Part shown: positions 53,216-62,389 of the stretch, one piece after another
Numbering within the stretch: the stretch's first letter is position 1
Layout of the letters: the number at the start of each line of letters is the position of its first letter
Source: an uncultured Tenacibaculum sp.
GTDB taxonomy: Bacteria; Bacteroidota; Bacteroidia; Flavobacteriales; Flavobacteriaceae
Reading direction: 5' to 3'
Length of the DNA stretch: 64,000 nt
NCBI GenBank assembly: GCA_947493285.1
Contig: CANLQH010000008.1
Coordinates: forward strand, 16,758-80,757
Program-made: the position numbers and the translations under genes
Notes under the pieces: model-generated
What the model saw: the letters and a program-made list of their open reading frames with translations, nothing else
Databases searched by the model: none
What the model was told of the DNA's origin: nothing

Positions 53216-55276
53216 ATGCTTTTAAAAAAAATCCACCTTTACGTACTTCTATTTATTTGTTTATCTACCTTTTCTCAAAATATGAAGGAAGGTTTTTTAT
53301 TATTGGAACATGGAAAATATAAAGATGCTGAAGCTTATTTTAAGAAAACCCTAGAAACATATCCTACCAATAAAACGGCTCGTTTATGTTATGGTAGGGC
53401 TGTTGGTTTAAATGGTAACCCTATAAAAGCTAAAACCCTTTTTTTACAATTACTAAAAGACTATGCTAATGATTTCGAAATAAAATTAAACTATGGAGAA
53501 TCTTTACTTTGGAATAAAAATTATAACGAAGCTAAAGTGTATTATGAAAAATTAATTTCTCAAAATAAGAAAAGCTTTCCAGCTCTTTTAGGTTATGCAA
53601 ATACCTTGTCTAATCTAAAAGATTATGAAAATGCTATTGCCTATATAACTAAAGCTTTAATCATTTCCCCTAATAATGAAAGCGCACTTACCTCAAAGAA
53701 ATATATGTATTTGGGACATGCTTATCAACAAGAACAACTTCAAAGTTACGAGGTTTCCGAAACCATTCTTAAAGAAAACCTAAACGCTTTCCCTAATGAT
53801 AAAGAAACATTATTCAATTTATCAAATCTGTATTTAATTTCTAATCAATTAGAAAAAGCAGAGGCTACTTACAATAAATTATTAGAAAATGAACAGAGTA
53901 AATTAGGAGCGTTAAATGGTCTCTCTTTAATAGCTCATTTAAGAGGTAAAGAATCTAAAGCGCTTTATTTAAGTACTAAAGCTTATAATTTACTTTCTAA
54001 AAATGTAGCTGCTAAAACAAAACAACAAACCACCGAGCGATTTATTCAGGCTTTAATTTGGAATCATAAATACAAAAAAGCACAAAATTTAATTGATGAG
54101 CTTCTGAAAAAGTATCCAAATGAAAACTGGATTCTTTCATTAAGAGCAACATTAAATATTTATAAAAGTGATTTTAAAAATAGTGTTACAGACTATACTA
54201 CTATTTTAAAAAAGGATAGTACTTCTTTTGATGGCAATCTTGGTAAAGCAAATGCCCTAAAAGCTCTTGGTAAATATGCAAAAGCCTATACTAGTGCGCA
54301 AAACACCTTAGCATATCACAAAAATCAAAAAGATGCAGTTAGTTTTATTAAAAAACTAGATAAAAGTTTTACTCCTTCTGCCGATTCAAAGCTTTCTTAC
54401 TCTTTTGACAATGGCGATAATGAAGCATATTCTTTTTCTACAAATCTTAAAATCCCTCTTTCTACAAAGTTTAAAATTTTAGGGAATTATAACTATAGGA
54501 CTACTAAAAACACTGTGAATAATAAAGAAGCTACCACAAATAGTTTTTTATTAGGTATTTCATATGATCTATTGAGTAATATAAATTTTACAGGAAGTTT
54601 AGGTATTTCTTCTTCCAAAGGAAACTTTAGTAGCTTCAATCAATTTTTAACTGATATTTATTTTTACTTCAAACCTTTTAAGTTACAGGATTTAAAAATT
54701 GGTTATAAAAAAGAATTACAAAATTTTAATGCCGATTTAATTAACAGAAAAATTACACAAGACAATATTTACATAGATTATAGTTTAAACACCAACTTTA
54801 ACCTTGGATTCTTTTCTCAGTATTATTATACCAACCAAAACGATAACAACACTAGAAATCTATTTTTTACTTCTTTATATTATACTCTTTTAAAAAAACC
54901 TTCTCTAAAAGTAGGTGTCAATTATCAGAATATTTCCTTTAAGAACCAGATACCAACGATATATTTTAGTCCTGAAAAATTTAATGCTTATGAAGTTTTT
55001 GTAAATCTTATTAGAGATGAAATTGTTATAAATAATAATGAGTGGTTTTACGAATTAACTGCTGCTACTGGTTTACAGTTTATAGAAGAAGGTAGTAAAC
55101 AAAATACGTATCGAATTCAAGCTATATTAGGATACCAACTATCTCATCGAAGTTTATTTAATTTTTACGCTTCAGAAAGTAATGTTGCTTCTGCAACAGC
55201 TGCAGGTTTTAGGTTTACAGAAATAGGAATTCGATTTAAATGGTTATTACTAAAAAAGCCTTTGTTAAAAAAATAA
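53216..55276 (+). CDS. TPR protein with C-terminal YaiO-type outer membrane beta barrel
   Basis: Start placed at the ATG at 53216 because the next residues (MLLKKIHLYVLLFICLSTFS) form a good signal peptide; an upstream frame extension to 53159 does not. TPR repeats cover about residues 25-385, and an antiparallel barrel of about 290 residues follows (KLSYSFDNGDNEAYSFS, then FRFTEIGIRFKW at the end), the YaiO family layout. Proteins of this form work as outer-membrane export partners of exopolysaccharides (compare PgaA and AlgK/AlgE). It is the likely exit channel of this gene cluster. Confidence 0.78.
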   Translation: MLLKKIHLYVLLFICLSTFSQNMKEGFLLLEHGKYKDAEAYFKKTLETYPTNKTARLCYGRAVGLNGNPIKAKTLFLQLLKDYANDFEIKLNYGESLLWNKNYNEAKVYYEKLISQNKKSFPALLGYANTLSNLKDYENAIAYITKALIISPNNESALTSKKYMYLGHAYQQEQLQSYEVSETILKENLNAFPNDKETLFNLSNLYLISNQLEKAEATYNKLLENEQSKLGALNGLSLIAHLRGKESKALYLSTKAYNLLSKNVAAKTKQQTTERFIQALIWNHKYKKAQNLIDELLKKYPNENWILSLRATLNIYKSDFKNSVTDYTTILKKDSTSFDGNLGKANALKALGKYAKAYTSAQNTLAYHKNQKDAVSFIKKLDKSFTPSADSKLSYSFDNGDNEAYSFSTNLKIPLSTKFKILGNYNYRTTKNTVNNKEATTNSFLLGISYDLLSNINFTGSLGISSSKGNFSSFNQFLTDIYFYFKPFKLQDLKIGYKKELQNFNADLINRKITQDNIYIDYSLNTNFNLGFFSQYYYTNQNDNNTRNLFFTSLYYTLLKKPSLKVGVNYQNISFKNQIPTIYFSPEKFNAYEVFVNLIRDEIVINNNEWFYELTAATGLQFIEEGSKQNTYRIQAILGYQLSHRSLFNFYASESNVASATAAGFRFTEIGIRFKWLLLKKPLLKK

Positions 55277-55307
55277 GAGTAAAAGCTTAAATACTTTTAC
55301 TCTTTTC
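55275..55307 (+). terminator. intrinsic terminator of the TPR/YaiO gene
   Basis: AAGAGTAAAAG (55275-55285) pairs perfectly with CTTTTACTCTT (55294-55304) around 8 nt, followed by TTC and T-rich sequence; the stem starts at the stop codon itself. Confidence 0.75.
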
Positions 55308-55358
55308 TATTCTTGTGTAAATAAAACATATTCTTAAATACACAAATTAATAGCTCTT

Positions 55359-57956
55359 TTAATTTACTAATAGCTTTACTGGTTTAAATACTCTTTTTAC
55401 ACCTCTAAACCTACAAATATACAATCCAGATTGTAAGTTTTTTCTATTTAGGATTAGCTCATTATCTCCAGTTTTTGCTTTTATGATTGTTTTGTAGACT
55501 AGTTTACCTAATTGATCATATATAACAAACTCTAAATCTTCTTGTTCTTTTACTTTAAAACGGAAACTTGATTGTGAACTCATTGGATTTGGAGCAACTA
55601 AAACTGTATGCTCATCAACCTTAATACTTGGTTCTTCTGGTATACCTTCTTTAGAGAATCTAATATCAGATAAACTCATTTCTTTTGTTACCATTTCACC
55701 ATGCTCTGAAGCCATTGTAAATACTATAGTAACAATATCATCTAAAATTAATTCATCTTGATTTTTTGACACAAAATTTTTAAATAATAATGTATAATCT
55801 TTAAAATCGTCTGTTAATTTAATAATGGTTTTGTATTGTTTTTCCCAAGCAGTTATACTCTTTTTTACCAGTGTTATTTCTAAATCTCCAGTTCCCTTTG
55901 CTCTTAATTTAAAGCTATTATAATCTGACATGTCTAGTGGATTAAAACGAGGTGTTAACGCTCTATAAGCGGCAAAATATGTACTTGTAACGGCTTTCAA
56001 CTCTATATTTCTTTCTACTGGAAATTCTTCTTCTTCAAATTTAAAATCATTAGGCAAGACTTCATATTTTTTTAGAGTTGTACTTACTTGCGAATCATCA
56101 ACTCCCCAGGGTCCATCAGACATAAATAAATCATCAGGTGTTGCTATTCCATCTCCTATTCTAAAACCAATATCAAATAAATTCCCTGTAGATACTTTTA
56201 AGTTTGTTAAATATTCTTGATATAAACTAATGGTCGTATTTGTTGTATTAAAACTGCTTGTTTCCGTTTCTCTATACCCCGCATCAAACGTTACTTCTTT
56301 GGTTTTATTTGTATTAATTATTTGAAGATCTAATATTCCATTTTTATAGGTTCCTTTTCTTACAAAGACTGCAGGCGGAGTTGACAATTTAAACGTTGTA
56401 ACTGGTTTTTCAATACTTAATAATTTTACTACCTCTTTTCCCAAAAGATATAAGTCATCTAAAGAATTAGACCATATTTGAAAATTATAAAAAGCCACAT
56501 TATTTTCATACTTATCTAAATTCCAATGACTTTCTATTGAAAAATTAGTGTCGTTATTAATCGTTTTAGCTGAAAAACTTAAAACAAATTCTACCGTATT
56601 ATCTGTATTTCTTATTAAAGACTTAATAAATTGATGTTCTTCAATTTCTATGGTTGATACCGATATTAACTCTGCTCCTAATAATCGATCACAAATATAT
56701 TTTGTGTGTTCATACACCCCATTTTCAGTTTTCAAAGCTAAAATTGAAGCTACTGAAGTTCCTTTTTTCATATAATCTACCGCATAGATCTCTGTAGCAT
56801 TTGTTATTTCCAATAAATCAGTTGGTGTAGATTCTATAGCTTCATCTTCTTGAATTATTTCTAGAGGAATAAAATCTTTTAATTCAAAACCACTTCCTTT
56901 TTTCTTACTATAATATGGTGTTTTTTTAACCCTTTTTGCTTTACTACGATCAAATGTATAATTGATTTTTGCTCTATAATAATTTCTCTTATTTATCTGT
57001 TCTGATAACCTATTATTACTCTCTAAACCACCTTCGTTTCCACCCGATGTAGGAGGTAAAATAATATCACACTCTCCATACCCTGAGCATGATGGATCTT
57101 CACAATCCGTTAATCCATCTCCATCATCATCAATACCATTGTCACAAATTTCTTGTGGTACAGGCGCTGTTGGACATCGAGCACCATCATTACTAGAACT
57201 TGATGGTCCAAATGCAAAAAGGTTTGAATCTATTGGATTCGTCCCGTTTAAATCTTGAACACTTTGTATAACATATATAGTACCTGTCTGATTTGCTGAA
57301 ACATAAAACCTACCAGAAACATCAAAATAAACTGCTCCATACGTATAATTTAATCCCGATAAAATAGGAACTTCTCCTAATGATTCTACTATTCCGTTAG
57401 TAGGGTTTATTCTATAAAGTACATTAGTATTTTTCTCTACTGCATATAAATTTCCATCAACAGCGTTAAATGCCCAATCGTGAATACTTATACTTTGAGA
57501 CAACGTTTCCGTAGCTAAATGCTCTGAATAAGTAGGTGAACTAGGGTCAAGATCTATTTTATAATAGGTTGTTCCTCCTCCTTTTAAATAATAAACTCCA
57601 TGTGGATTAATACCTCCTATATATCTATTACTTGTTGGTAATTCTGGGATATAAAAAGTTGTAGTTAAAAAATTCTTTCCTATTCTTACTATTGTTTTTT
57701 CAGGACTACTTAACGACCCCCAGATATACCCATCTTTAGGATTATAAGCTGCTGCATTTATACTTCCAGCCGTTATATCTTCTGCTACTAAGTAGGAATT
57801 TCCCGAAGCCAAATCAATAGAATACACATCATTATACTGAAATAAATATGCATTATAATCACAGTTAAAAGGCTCATCTTGAGCAAAAATACACGTTGCA
57901 AAACTTATTAAAAAAACGGTTACCAATTTCTTATAAATAGCGTTAGTTATTGACAT
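55359..57956 (-). CDS. secreted T9SS cargo protein with calcium-type repeat and type A sorting domain
   Basis: The 865-residue protein has a signal peptide (about 1-25), an N-terminal beta-propeller-like region (about 28-270, NCDYNAYLFQYNDVYSIDLA), then a MopE-like metal-binding segment, ICDNGIDDDGDGLTDCED near 272-290. A long beta-rich middle follows (about 330-780). The C-terminal 80 residues (VLVAPNPMSSQSSFRFKV, LEFVIYDQLGKLVYK, GLYICRF) form the type A sorting domain used by the type IX secretion system. It is probably a surface adhesin or matrix protein of the polymer region. Confidence 0.8.
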   Translation of the reverse strand: MSITNAIYKKLVTVFLISFATCIFAQDEPFNCDYNAYLFQYNDVYSIDLASGNSYLVAEDITAGSINAAAYNPKDGYIWGSLSSPEKTIVRIGKNFLTTTFYIPELPTSNRYIGGINPHGVYYLKGGGTTYYKIDLDPSSPTYSEHLATETLSQSISIHDWAFNAVDGNLYAVEKNTNVLYRINPTNGIVESLGEVPILSGLNYTYGAVYFDVSGRFYVSANQTGTIYVIQSVQDLNGTNPIDSNLFAFGPSSSSNDGARCPTAPVPQEICDNGIDDDGDGLTDCEDPSCSGYGECDIILPPTSGGNEGGLESNNRLSEQINKRNYYRAKINYTFDRSKAKRVKKTPYYSKKKGSGFELKDFIPLEIIQEDEAIESTPTDLLEITNATEIYAVDYMKKGTSVASILALKTENGVYEHTKYICDRLLGAELISVSTIEIEEHQFIKSLIRNTDNTVEFVLSFSAKTINNDTNFSIESHWNLDKYENNVAFYNFQIWSNSLDDLYLLGKEVVKLLSIEKPVTTFKLSTPPAVFVRKGTYKNGILDLQIINTNKTKEVTFDAGYRETETSSFNTTNTTISLYQEYLTNLKVSTGNLFDIGFRIGDGIATPDDLFMSDGPWGVDDSQVSTTLKKYEVLPNDFKFEEEEFPVERNIELKAVTSTYFAAYRALTPRFNPLDMSDYNSFKLRAKGTGDLEITLVKKSITAWEKQYKTIIKLTDDFKDYTLLFKNFVSKNQDELILDDIVTIVFTMASEHGEMVTKEMSLSDIRFSKEGIPEEPSIKVDEHTVLVAPNPMSSQSSFRFKVKEQEDLEFVIYDQLGKLVYKTIIKAKTGDNELILNRKNLQSGLYICRFRGVKRVFKPVKLLVN

Positions 57957-58071
57957 AATATTAAATTTTATATGTCACAAAACTAATCAGCCTTATTTCT
58001 TTTTATATAGGATGCTCGATATGTCAATACTTAGTATAGGTGAAATACCTATTTCTATAGATAAAGTGATT

Positions 58072-58389
58072 TTAAATTCTTTTTAAGTAAGAAGAAATCA
58101 CCGATAGTATTTCTTCAAATTCTTCAACTCCTTTTTTACTCTTTTCTTTTAAATTTCCTTCAAAATTACTGGCACTTTTATAACATTTTTCTAACCCAAA
58201 AATGCTAATTTTATGCTTAATTTTATGAACTAATGCTGCGGCTTCATTAAAATTATTCTTTTCAATAGCATTAGCGTAACTTTCTTTCTCCTTTGGAAAT
58301 TCTTCTTTAATAATCTTTATTAATTTCCTTTTTACAGAAATATCATCACCTGCTAATTCTTCTATATAATTTAAATTAGGTTGTTCCAT
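58072..58389 (-). CDS. second HPt phosphotransfer protein
   Basis: A single Hpt domain of about 105 residues. The start is taken at the ATG at 58389 (MEQPNLNYIEELAGDDISVK), since the upstream extension of the frame is hydrophobic and unlike HPt. The phospho-His lies in LVHKIKHKISIFGLE. It resembles the HPt protein of the H-NOX operon along its whole length, so it is probably its paralogue. It has no kinase neighbour and may receive phosphate from the H-NOX kinase. Confidence 0.8.
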   Translation of the reverse strand: MEQPNLNYIEELAGDDISVKRKLIKIIKEEFPKEKESYANAIEKNNFNEAAALVHKIKHKISIFGLEKCYKSASNFEGNLKEKSKKGVEEFEEILSVISSYLKRI

Positions 58390-58543
58390 TTTTTTTGATA
58401 GAAAAATAAAAAAATATATTTTATAATTTATTTTATCACTCGTTAATAATGAAAAATATAACATAATAAATTTCAATACATATTATTTATAAGACAGTTT
58501 TAACCTCAAAATTTAAATACAATTTTTAGAGTTTATTTCTAAA

Positions 58544-58667
58544 ATAAAAGAAAGAATAATCTTCCACCTCTACTCCACCTTAATCATCTAAAAGCGCTGA
58601 TTTTACTAAGGTTATTACTTTCTGTATCGGCAAATAGATTTCCTTTGGTAGCACTTTGTTTTCTTTT
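58544..58667 (+). repeat. interspersed repeat, copy 7 of 7 (shortened)
   Basis: It has AAAATAAAAGAAAGAATAAT, the CCACCTCTACTCCACCTT block and the CTGTATCGGCAAATAGAT core, then a shorter TTTCCTTTGGTAGCACTTTG end. It lies beyond the terminator of the PatB-like gene, so it is not part of that transcript. The gap 58477-58767 contains only the repeat and that terminator. Confidence 0.82.
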
Positions 58668-58705
58668 AGTTGAAAAATGGAAACTAAAGGAATATTATAT
58701 AAACA

Positions 58706-58740
58706 AAAAAGTAGCTAATTAATAATTAGCTACTTTTTAT
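58706..58740 (-). terminator. intrinsic terminator of the PatB/MalY gene
   Basis: AAAAAGTAGCTAATTA (58707-58722) pairs with TAATTAGCTACTTTTT (58724-58739); on the minus strand it is followed by TTTTTTGTTT. It ends the cysteine-rich operon 28 bp after the last stop codon. Confidence 0.85.
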
Positions 58741-58767
58741 AAAATTTAAAATATTATAATAAGTTTT

Positions 58768-59991
58768 TTAACATGAACAACAATCAGTATTCGATTCTGT
58801 TTCATTAAAAGAACAATCTATACCTTCATCTATTGCTTTTTTTAACTGATGAAAAGCTTGTTGAATTTTAGATAATGGTGAAGCTACATTCATACGCATA
58901 AATTGTGTATGCGAGCTTTCAAACCAATCACCAGGTGTTAAAGCTAATTTTGCTTGATTAACGACCAAATGTTTTAATGCTGCATCTGATATATTAAGTT
59001 TACTAAAATCTAACCAAACTTGGTACGTGCCTTCAGGTTTGTATAAAGTTACTTCTGGTAATTCTTTTTGTACAAAACCTTCAATCCAATGCATTATTTT
59101 TTCAAGATAAGTTAATAAATCATCTAACCACTCTTCACCTTTTGTATAAGCAGCTATTGTAGCATTAGCAGAATGTATGCTTCCATGATCTAAATATAAA
59201 GAACCAATAGTCTTTTTAACTTGCTTGAGTGTATTTTGGTTTGGTATATATAAATAACCATTAGAAATACTCTGCATACCAAATGTCTTTGCTGGTGAAC
59301 CTAAAACAGCAATATGATTCTCACTATTATTTAAAGAAGCTATACTATTAAATTTAGAGTCAGAATACACGATATCTGAATGAATTTCATCACTAATAAT
59401 AGTAACATTATACATGTTAGCCAAATTTACCAGCTTTTGTAATTCTTCTTTTGTCCAAATACGACCAATTGGATTGTGTGGATTACAAAGTAAGATAGCT
59501 TTAATATTAAGTGTTTTAAGTTTACGCTCGATATCTTCAAAATTCATTTGATACTGACCATCAACAACTTTTAATTTATTATGAATTACTTTCCTTCCTG
59601 CAGATTCAATAACTTTAAAAAATTGATGATACACAGGTGTTTGTACTAGTATGCCATCTCCTTCATTAGATAATTCTCTAATTAATATACCTATTCCTGT
59701 TAGAACACCAGAAACTTGTGCAAACGATTTAGGATTTAACTGTAATTGATGACGCTTTAAATTCCAATCTGAAATGGCTTTAAAAACTTCTCCTGTATTA
59801 AACTCATAGGCATATATGTTACGTGTTACTAGGTTTTGCAAAGCTTCTTGTATAGGTTTGGCTATTTCAAAATCCATATCTGCTATCCATAAAGGCATTA
59901 CATCTGTTGCGCCAAACATACCTTTTAAATAATTTGGATTGCTTTTTGCAAAATTATTCTTTACTGTTTGTATTTTATCAAATTGACTCAT
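58768..59991 (-). CDS. PatB/MalY-type PLP C-S lyase or aminotransferase with Cys-rich tail
   Basis: The 407-residue fold-I PLP enzyme shows PLWIADMDFEIAKPI at the start, LLCNPHNPIGRIW, SDEIHSDIVY, and the PLP lysine in VLGSPAKTFGMQ. MalY/PatB enzymes split carbon-sulfur bonds of cystathionine-like compounds. The C-terminus carries an unusual extension ending NTDCCSC, similar to the NTDCCTS stretch of the thioredoxin-like protein in the same operon, which suggests metalloid or thiol binding. It is the last gene after the CcdA-like gene (18-bp gap). Confidence 0.82.
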   Translation of the reverse strand: MSQFDKIQTVKNNFAKSNPNYLKGMFGATDVMPLWIADMDFEIAKPIQEALQNLVTRNIYAYEFNTGEVFKAISDWNLKRHQLQLNPKSFAQVSGVLTGIGILIRELSNEGDGILVQTPVYHQFFKVIESAGRKVIHNKLKVVDGQYQMNFEDIERKLKTLNIKAILLCNPHNPIGRIWTKEELQKLVNLANMYNVTIISDEIHSDIVYSDSKFNSIASLNNSENHIAVLGSPAKTFGMQSISNGYLYIPNQNTLKQVKKTIGSLYLDHGSIHSANATIAAYTKGEEWLDDLLTYLEKIMHWIEGFVQKELPEVTLYKPEGTYQVWLDFSKLNISDAALKHLVVNQAKLALTPGDWFESSHTQFMRMNVASPLSKIQQAFHQLKKAIDEGIDCSFNETESNTDCCSC

Positions 59992-60009
59992 TCTTTAATA
60001 TTTTAATAT

Positions 60010-60726
60010 TTATATCCAACCTAATAACAAACCAAAACCAAACGTAATTAGGGCTACACCCGATATTTGACTTATAAGTTGTTTGTTTTGTAATAGTTTA
60101 TCTGAAAATTTATTGAAGCCAAAACCAAAACCAACTAATAAAGCTCCTAAAGGAATACTATAACCTATAGCAAATACAAATAAAGTAAACCAACTCATTA
60201 ATAAACTTCCTTGAAGATAAGAAGTTCCTAAAATTATTGGAAAAATTGGGCTACAACCAACAGAACATGCCGTTGCAAAGCCTCCTAATATTAATCCAAA
60301 AAGAAAACTTTTATTAGCTAATTTTGATACTTTAGAAGAGAAATTTAGACCAATTTTCAAGCTAAAAGGAAGCATATTTAAACTTGAAAGTCCTAAATAA
60401 ACAACTAAAACGCCAGCAATTATAGTCCAATATTGACCAACTATTTGACCAATTGAAGCACTAATTAAACCTGTTAAAGCTCCTACAAGTGATAATGAGA
60501 TAATGTTTCCTAATAAAAATGAAAATCCTGTTTTTAAATGAGAAGCTTTGTTTTTAGAGCTAGTTTCTGAACCAGCATAACTAGTAATTGCGGCCAAAAC
60601 ACCAATATTACAAGCAGAACCAACTGCTGCAACAAGACCTAACACAAAAAAAGCTATAAAAAAAAGTGGCGAGTTTAGTTGACCTTCAATAACACCATTA
60701 GTCCATTGTTGAATATTCTCTAACAT
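60010..60726 (-). CDS. CcdA/DsbD-like membrane thiol-electron transporter
   Basis: The 238-residue protein has six membrane helices and the paired cysteines of the CcdA/DsbD membrane domain in GSACNIG (near residue 39) and GFATACSVGCSP (near 156). It should carry reducing power from cytoplasmic thioredoxin to the periplasm. It starts 2 bp after the thioredoxin-like gene, its likely partner, in an operon with a SigZ-type promoter. Confidence 0.82.
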   Translation of the reverse strand: MLENIQQWTNGVIEGQLNSPLFFIAFFVLGLVAAVGSACNIGVLAAITSYAGSETSSKNKASHLKTGFSFLLGNIISLSLVGALTGLISASIGQIVGQYWTIIAGVLVVYLGLSSLNMLPFSLKIGLNFSSKVSKLANKSFLFGLILGGFATACSVGCSPIFPIILGTSYLQGSLLMSWFTLFVFAIGYSIPLGALLVGFGFGFNKFSDKLLQNKQLISQISGVALITFGFGLLLGWI

Positions 60727-60728
60727 GC

Positions 60729-61406
60729 TTATTTATTTGACTTTTTAAAACCTGCACAAGCTGCTTTTTGTTGAGGTGTGCAAGAGACTTTAGCATTTGA
60801 GTCATACGATGTGTTGTTTTTTTCTACACAAGCCTCTTTTTCTGCTGGTGAGCATGAAGCTTTTGGAGTTAAGACAGCATCATATGATCTAATTAATTTA
60901 GCTGAATTTACCTCAGATCCATTAATAACTAAAGCACTCTTTCCTAGAACTACAATTGATGGCGTTTCCTCAATTTTTAATTTTAAAACAACGTCTTGAT
61001 AATTTGGATTACTAGCCTCTAGAGCAAGAAAATGAGCAGAACCTTCAGTTTCATTTAATTCGTTAATAATACTTTCTACTTTCGAAGTGATTTTCTGATT
61101 CTGATTAGTATTATTCCCCTTTAAAACTACATAAGCTACCTTTTTATCTGTTTTTATCCATTCAAAATCAGCAATAGATAGTGTTGGAGTATTTGCAGCT
61201 GTAATACAAGATATTTCGGCTTTAGACGAACCTTTAAAAGCTGTCATAAAAGCAAAAATTAATGCTAGCCCTAAAATGCCTAATCCAATTTTTTTCTTCA
61301 TTCTTCCATTCTTGTATTTTGAATTAGTATTTGATGTACAACAATCAGTATTATTTTTTGATTCTTGATTAGGTGTACAGCCATTTGCGTTGTTTGAATT
61401 ATCCAT
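60729..61406 (-). CDS. membrane-anchored thioredoxin-like protein with multiple Cys motifs
   Basis: The 225-residue protein has a cytoplasmic N-terminal stretch with GCTP and DCCTS, one membrane helix (about 38-57, KIGLGILGLALIFAFMTAF) and a thioredoxin-like outer domain (about 70-175) without CxxC (TPSIVVLG is the cis-Pro-like strand). Two similar C-terminal motifs follow, SCSPAEKEAC and SCTPQQKAAC. The cysteines suggest metalloid or copper binding or thiol exchange with the CcdA-like partner. It heads the three-gene operon under a SigZ-type promoter. Confidence 0.6.
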   Translation of the reverse strand: MDNSNNANGCTPNQESKNNTDCCTSNTNSKYKNGRMKKKIGLGILGLALIFAFMTAFKGSSKAEISCITAANTPTLSIADFEWIKTDKKVAYVVLKGNNTNQNQKITSKVESIINELNETEGSAHFLALEASNPNYQDVVLKLKIEETPSIVVLGKSALVINGSEVNSAKLIRSYDAVLTPKASCSPAEKEACVEKNNTSYDSNAKVSCTPQQKAACAGFKKSNK

Positions 61407-61434
61407 TCTGTTTATTTATAAGTTATTTTCAATC

Positions 61435-61466
61435 TATAGACGCAACATCTTAAAAAAGACGCAAAA
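61435..61466 (-). promoter_or_regulatory. SigZ-type promoter of the thioredoxin-like/CcdA/PatB operon
   Basis: On the minus strand TTTTGCGTC (61458-61466), exactly 15 bp, then CGTCTATA (61435-61442), 28 bp before the start codon. It matches the motifs before arsM and sigZ in both elements and in spacing. The T-tract of the arsM terminator abuts its -35 element. Confidence 0.75.
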
Positions 61467-61499
61467 AAAATTGCCTCACAATTAAGTAAAGCAATTTTT
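61466..61499 (-). terminator. intrinsic terminator of the arsM gene
   Basis: AAAAATTGC (61466-61474) pairs with GCAATTTTT (61491-61499) around 16 nt; on the minus strand the hairpin runs into a T-tract that is at the same time the start of the next -35 element. Confidence 0.6.
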
Positions 61500-61521
61500 A
61501 CTATATGTCAATCTGCTAAAA

Positions 61522-62313
61522 CTATTTTTCAGCATACACACCAAGGCTAACAACAGCATTATCACTTGCCTTGAATTTTTCTAATTCTTCAGGACAACAT
61601 ACATATTCTAGTAATACATCATCTGGTATATTTATTATTCGTTCTTTAGTGATTGTAATATTTTTAAATCCAGCTTCTTTTATCGCATTTATATAATCTT
61701 CTTGCTCAAGTGCTCCGGAAATACAACCAGCATACATTTCTGCAGCTTCCTTAATCCCTTTTGGTAAATTACCTCTCAATACAATATCTGACATACTAAA
61801 GTGTCCCCCAGGTTTTAATATACGATAAACTTCTTCGTAGGCTTTCTTATTATCTGGAACCAAGTTCAATACACAGTTACTTACAGAAACATCAATAGAA
61901 TTATCTTTTAAAGGAAGTGCTTCTATTTCGCCTAAAACAAAATCTACATTATTGTACCCTAATTTTTGTTTGTTTTCATTGGCTTTTTCAATCATAGCTT
62001 CTGTCATATCTACACCGATTACATGACCAGATTCTCCAACAATTCTTCTTGCTACGAAGACATCATTACCAGCACCAGAACCTAAATCTAGAACAGTATC
62101 TCCTTCTTTAATTTTTGCATGTTCTGTTGGAATCCCACAGCCTAAAGCATAATCTGCAGCTGCTTCATAACCATCTACATTAGAATAACTTTCACTTAGT
62201 GTCCAATTCTGTTCTGATGAACCATTAACTGTTGGTCCGCAACCACAACCTACTCCTGAATTAGCGGCTTTTGTATAAGCTTCTTTTACGTGCTCTTTAA
62301 TTTCTTGTGACAT
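61522..62313 (-). CDS. arsM: ArsM-type arsenite methyltransferase
   Basis: SAM-dependent enzyme that methylates As(III). The 263-residue protein has the SAM site DLGSGAGNDVFVAR (GxGxG region) and the three conserved cysteines of the family: one in YALGCGIPTEHA, one in VSNCVLNLVPDK-like SNCVLNLVPDN, and one in YAGCISGALE. An extra GCGCGP pair sits near the start (residues 22-27) and CC near 237. It follows sigZ and has its own SigZ-type promoter and terminator. Arsenic detoxification or arsenosugar formation are both possible. Confidence 0.85.
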   Translation of the reverse strand: MSQEIKEHVKEAYTKAANSGVGCGCGPTVNGSSEQNWTLSESYSNVDGYEAAADYALGCGIPTEHAKIKEGDTVLDLGSGAGNDVFVARRIVGESGHVIGVDMTEAMIEKANENKQKLGYNNVDFVLGEIEALPLKDNSIDVSVSNCVLNLVPDNKKAYEEVYRILKPGGHFSMSDIVLRGNLPKGIKEAAEMYAGCISGALEQEDYINAIKEAGFKNITITKERIINIPDDVLLEYVCCPEELEKFKASDNAVVSLGVYAEK

Positions 62314-62352
62314 ACTATATCTATTTAAAGTGTTTTTAATTTAATTTCACTC

Positions 62353-62384
62353 TATAGACGTCAGCTTAAAGAAAAGACGCAAAA
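62353..62384 (-). promoter_or_regulatory. SigZ-type promoter of arsM
   Basis: Minus-strand TTTTGCGTC (62376-62384), 15 bp, CGTCTATA (62353-62360), 39 bp before the start codon. It is identical in both elements to the promoter of the thioredoxin-like operon while the 15 bp between them differ. Confidence 0.75.
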
Positions 62385-62389
62385 AATAG

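Noticed and set aside
10132..58667. The repeat as a short protein-coding gene on the minus strand
   Set aside because: One frame gives a plausible peptide (KIYLPIQKV), but copy 3 and copy 7 change length near the core and stops fall at different places, so no frame is conserved.
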